Source of the DNA: Nitrospirota bacterium | GTDB taxonomy: Bacteria; Nitrospirota; Thermodesulfovibrionia; Thermodesulfovibrionales; SM23-35 | Direction: 5' to 3' | NCBI GenBank assembly: GCA_018262395.1 | Contig: JAGSYM010000097.1 | Coordinates: 1-5,326, forward strand | Length of the DNA: 5,326 nt | In this document: positions 4,324 to 5,326 of the stretch, piece by piece | Position numbering within the stretch: the stretch's first letter is position 1 | Layout of the letters: each line of letters begins with the position of its first letter | Program-made: the position numbers and the translations under genes | Notes under the pieces: model-generated | The model's input: only the letters and a program-made list of their open reading frames with translations | Told to the model about the DNA's origin: nothing | The model's database searches: none

Positions 4324-5326
4324 ATGACTTTTATGAAGAATAACTCGAAACGATTATCCTTTCTCATCCTGTCGGTTTTCCTTATACTTGTACCACTTTA
4401 TCTCTACAGCTGCGGCGGAGGGAGCGACTATGATAACCCGCAACTGCAGGCCACCTCGGCATCAGTACTCATAACCCCTCAGACCCTAAACAGTTGGATA
4501 ACCTACGGTTATGGGGTCGATGATCACGGTTTTAACAAAATAGTTGTTCTGGATGTAACATCAGCGACCGGAACAACTAGCTATACAACCACCGGTCATG
4601 TGCCCGGCGCGTTTCTTGTGGAACCGGCAACCGACCTGAATGCTGAGCGCACGGACGGGGTAAGCAGCGTAATAGCAGAGGTTGCCACAAGGTCCCAGAT
4701 CGAAGATGTAATCCACCGTACAGGAATAGACCAGAATACGGTAGTCGTTATTACCGGCGACAGCTTACTAAATGTCGGCACGGCTTATTTTACCTTCCGG
4801 TATTGGGGGTTCCCCAAGGAAAGACTGAAAGTGATGAACGGCACTAATAAGACATACACTGTTGCCGGTTTCTCCCTCGACACCACGGTGCCGCCTGCGC
4901 CGACCCCATCCACTTACAGCGTATGTCAGCTCACTCAAAATACATCCATGAGGGCAGCCTTGAGCGATATGATAAGTTTGGCTGAAGGCGCGGTTCCAAA
5001 TGGGTTCGCATGGGATGTGAGGACCCCTGATGAGTACAATGGTGTTGCGGGCAAGACCGCAGGCCCCACTGGGGCTGCCAATGGATACACCGCTTTTGAA
5101 GGTCATGTCAAAGGGGCGGTAAACCTTAATTATACTACCCTCCTTAGTTCCGACCAGAGTGCGTTCCTCGATAAGGAGACAATGAGAACTGCCTTGAATT
5201 CCATCGGAATAACGGCGGATAAGCGCACGCATGTTTATTGAAGGACGGGTGCAAGGGCAGCAGTTGGCTACCTGATATTAGACGGTATTTTCAATTACCC
5301 GGTAAAACACTATGACGCTTCCTGGA
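4324..5326 (+). CDS. Tandem-rhodanese lipoprotein with probable selenocysteine (in-frame TGA at the catalytic position); runs off the right edge
   Basis: Residues 1-30 are a lipoprotein signal with lipobox LYSC (Cys30), followed by GGGSD. Domain 1 (about 45-185) has VVLDVTS and GHVPGAFLVEP but no cysteine in its loop (VVVITGDS), so it is structural. Domain 2 (from about 205) has WDVRTPDEY, a Gly-rich insertion and GHVKGAVNLNY. At residue 306 the expected loop reads HVY-TGA-RTGARA, and the frame stays open through AAVGYLILDGIFNYP to YDASW, matching the catalytic loop and the 'YDGSW' motif of the family. The TGA (5239-5241) thus replaces precisely the catalytic cysteine codon. Rhodanese-related selenoproteins are known in bacteria, so Sec insertion is the favoured reading. 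Read as a stop, the protein would end after 305 residues without an active site. A point mutation or base error (TGC or TGT to TGA) remains possible. The 3' end lies beyond the window. Confidence 0.8.
5248..5273 (+). promoter_or_regulatory. Candidate bacterial SECIS hairpin downstream of the in-frame TGA
   Basis: Two alternative hairpins can be drawn. The first pairs GGG/CCU and AGC/GCU (5255-5261 with 5267-5273) across one C-A mismatch, with loop AGUUG. Its loop G is 21 nt after the TGA, within the usual bacterial range. The second pairs GGUGCAA (5248-5254) with UUG-GC-U-ACC (5264-5272), with bulged G and U and a nine-base loop starting GGG, 13 nt after the TGA, which is rather close. Bacterial SECIS elements sit in the coding region just after the UGA and carry a G or GU in the apical loop. 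The stems are short and were folded by eye. Confidence 0.45.

Noticed and set aside
5239..5241. TGA as a true stop ending a 305-residue protein
   Set aside because: The frame continues without a stop for 28 codons with exactly the family's catalytic-loop and YDxSW residues, so ordinary termination is a poor fit. Nonsense mutation or base error is kept as the alternative.
5239..5241. TGA recoded genome-wide as Trp or Gly (codes 4 or 25)
   Set aside because: TGA terminates the phosphatase (3193-3195) and the lipoprotein (4022-4024) at sensible lengths, and neither Trp nor Gly would suit the catalytic position.

Overview
The window looks like bacterial chromosomal DNA from a Gram-negative anaerobe or microaerobe, plausibly Nitrospirota or a former deltaproteobacterium. 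The evidence is indirect: two exported tandem-rhodanese proteins, lipoproteins with clear lipoboxes, strong AGGAGG ribosome sites, an intergenic repeat of the TGTCATTC...GAATGACA type, and what appears to be selenocysteine use. TGA also ends two ordinary genes at their natural length, so the standard genetic code applies. The assignment to a phylum is an inference.

Layout. Positions 1-175 hold the C-terminal end of a DUF1566 (Lcl C-terminal) domain protein. Positions 176-485 are non-coding and hold a small MITE/REP-like repeat with a perfect 24-bp palindrome. Positions 486-1789 on the minus strand form a two-gene operon: an exported tandem-rhodanese sulfurtransferase with a normal catalytic cysteine, then a small exported protein. 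A near-consensus sigma-70 promoter lies at 1868-1895. Positions 1896-2364 carry no intact gene, only a short inverted repeat and a decayed IS630-type transposase fragment. Positions 2365-3195 (+) encode a HAD phosphatase of the mannosyl-3-phosphoglycerate phosphatase type. Positions 3422-4024 (+) encode a lipoprotein made largely of two 71-residue tandem repeats. Positions 4025-4323 are an AT-rich intergenic region ending in a near-consensus promoter and two strong Shine-Dalgarno sequences.

Main finding. From 4324 to the right edge runs a second, lipoprotein-type tandem rhodanese. Read conventionally it ends at a TGA at 5239-5241, but this TGA sits exactly where the catalytic cysteine of the second rhodanese domain belongs. 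The same frame continues without interruption to the window edge with the expected residues (HVY-[TGA]-RTGARA ... YDASW). Hairpins that could serve as a bacterial SECIS element lie just downstream. The simplest reading is a selenocysteine-containing rhodanese (CxTGxR loop to UxTGxR), which a routine gene caller would truncate. A nonsense mutation or a base-call error are the alternatives.

The two rhodaneses are not close copies: they differ in anchoring (cleaved signal or membrane anchor versus lipidated), in loop insertions and in the active-site residue. They probably act on related sulfur or selenium chemistry outside the cytoplasm. The phosphatase and the repeat lipoprotein have no visible functional link to them.
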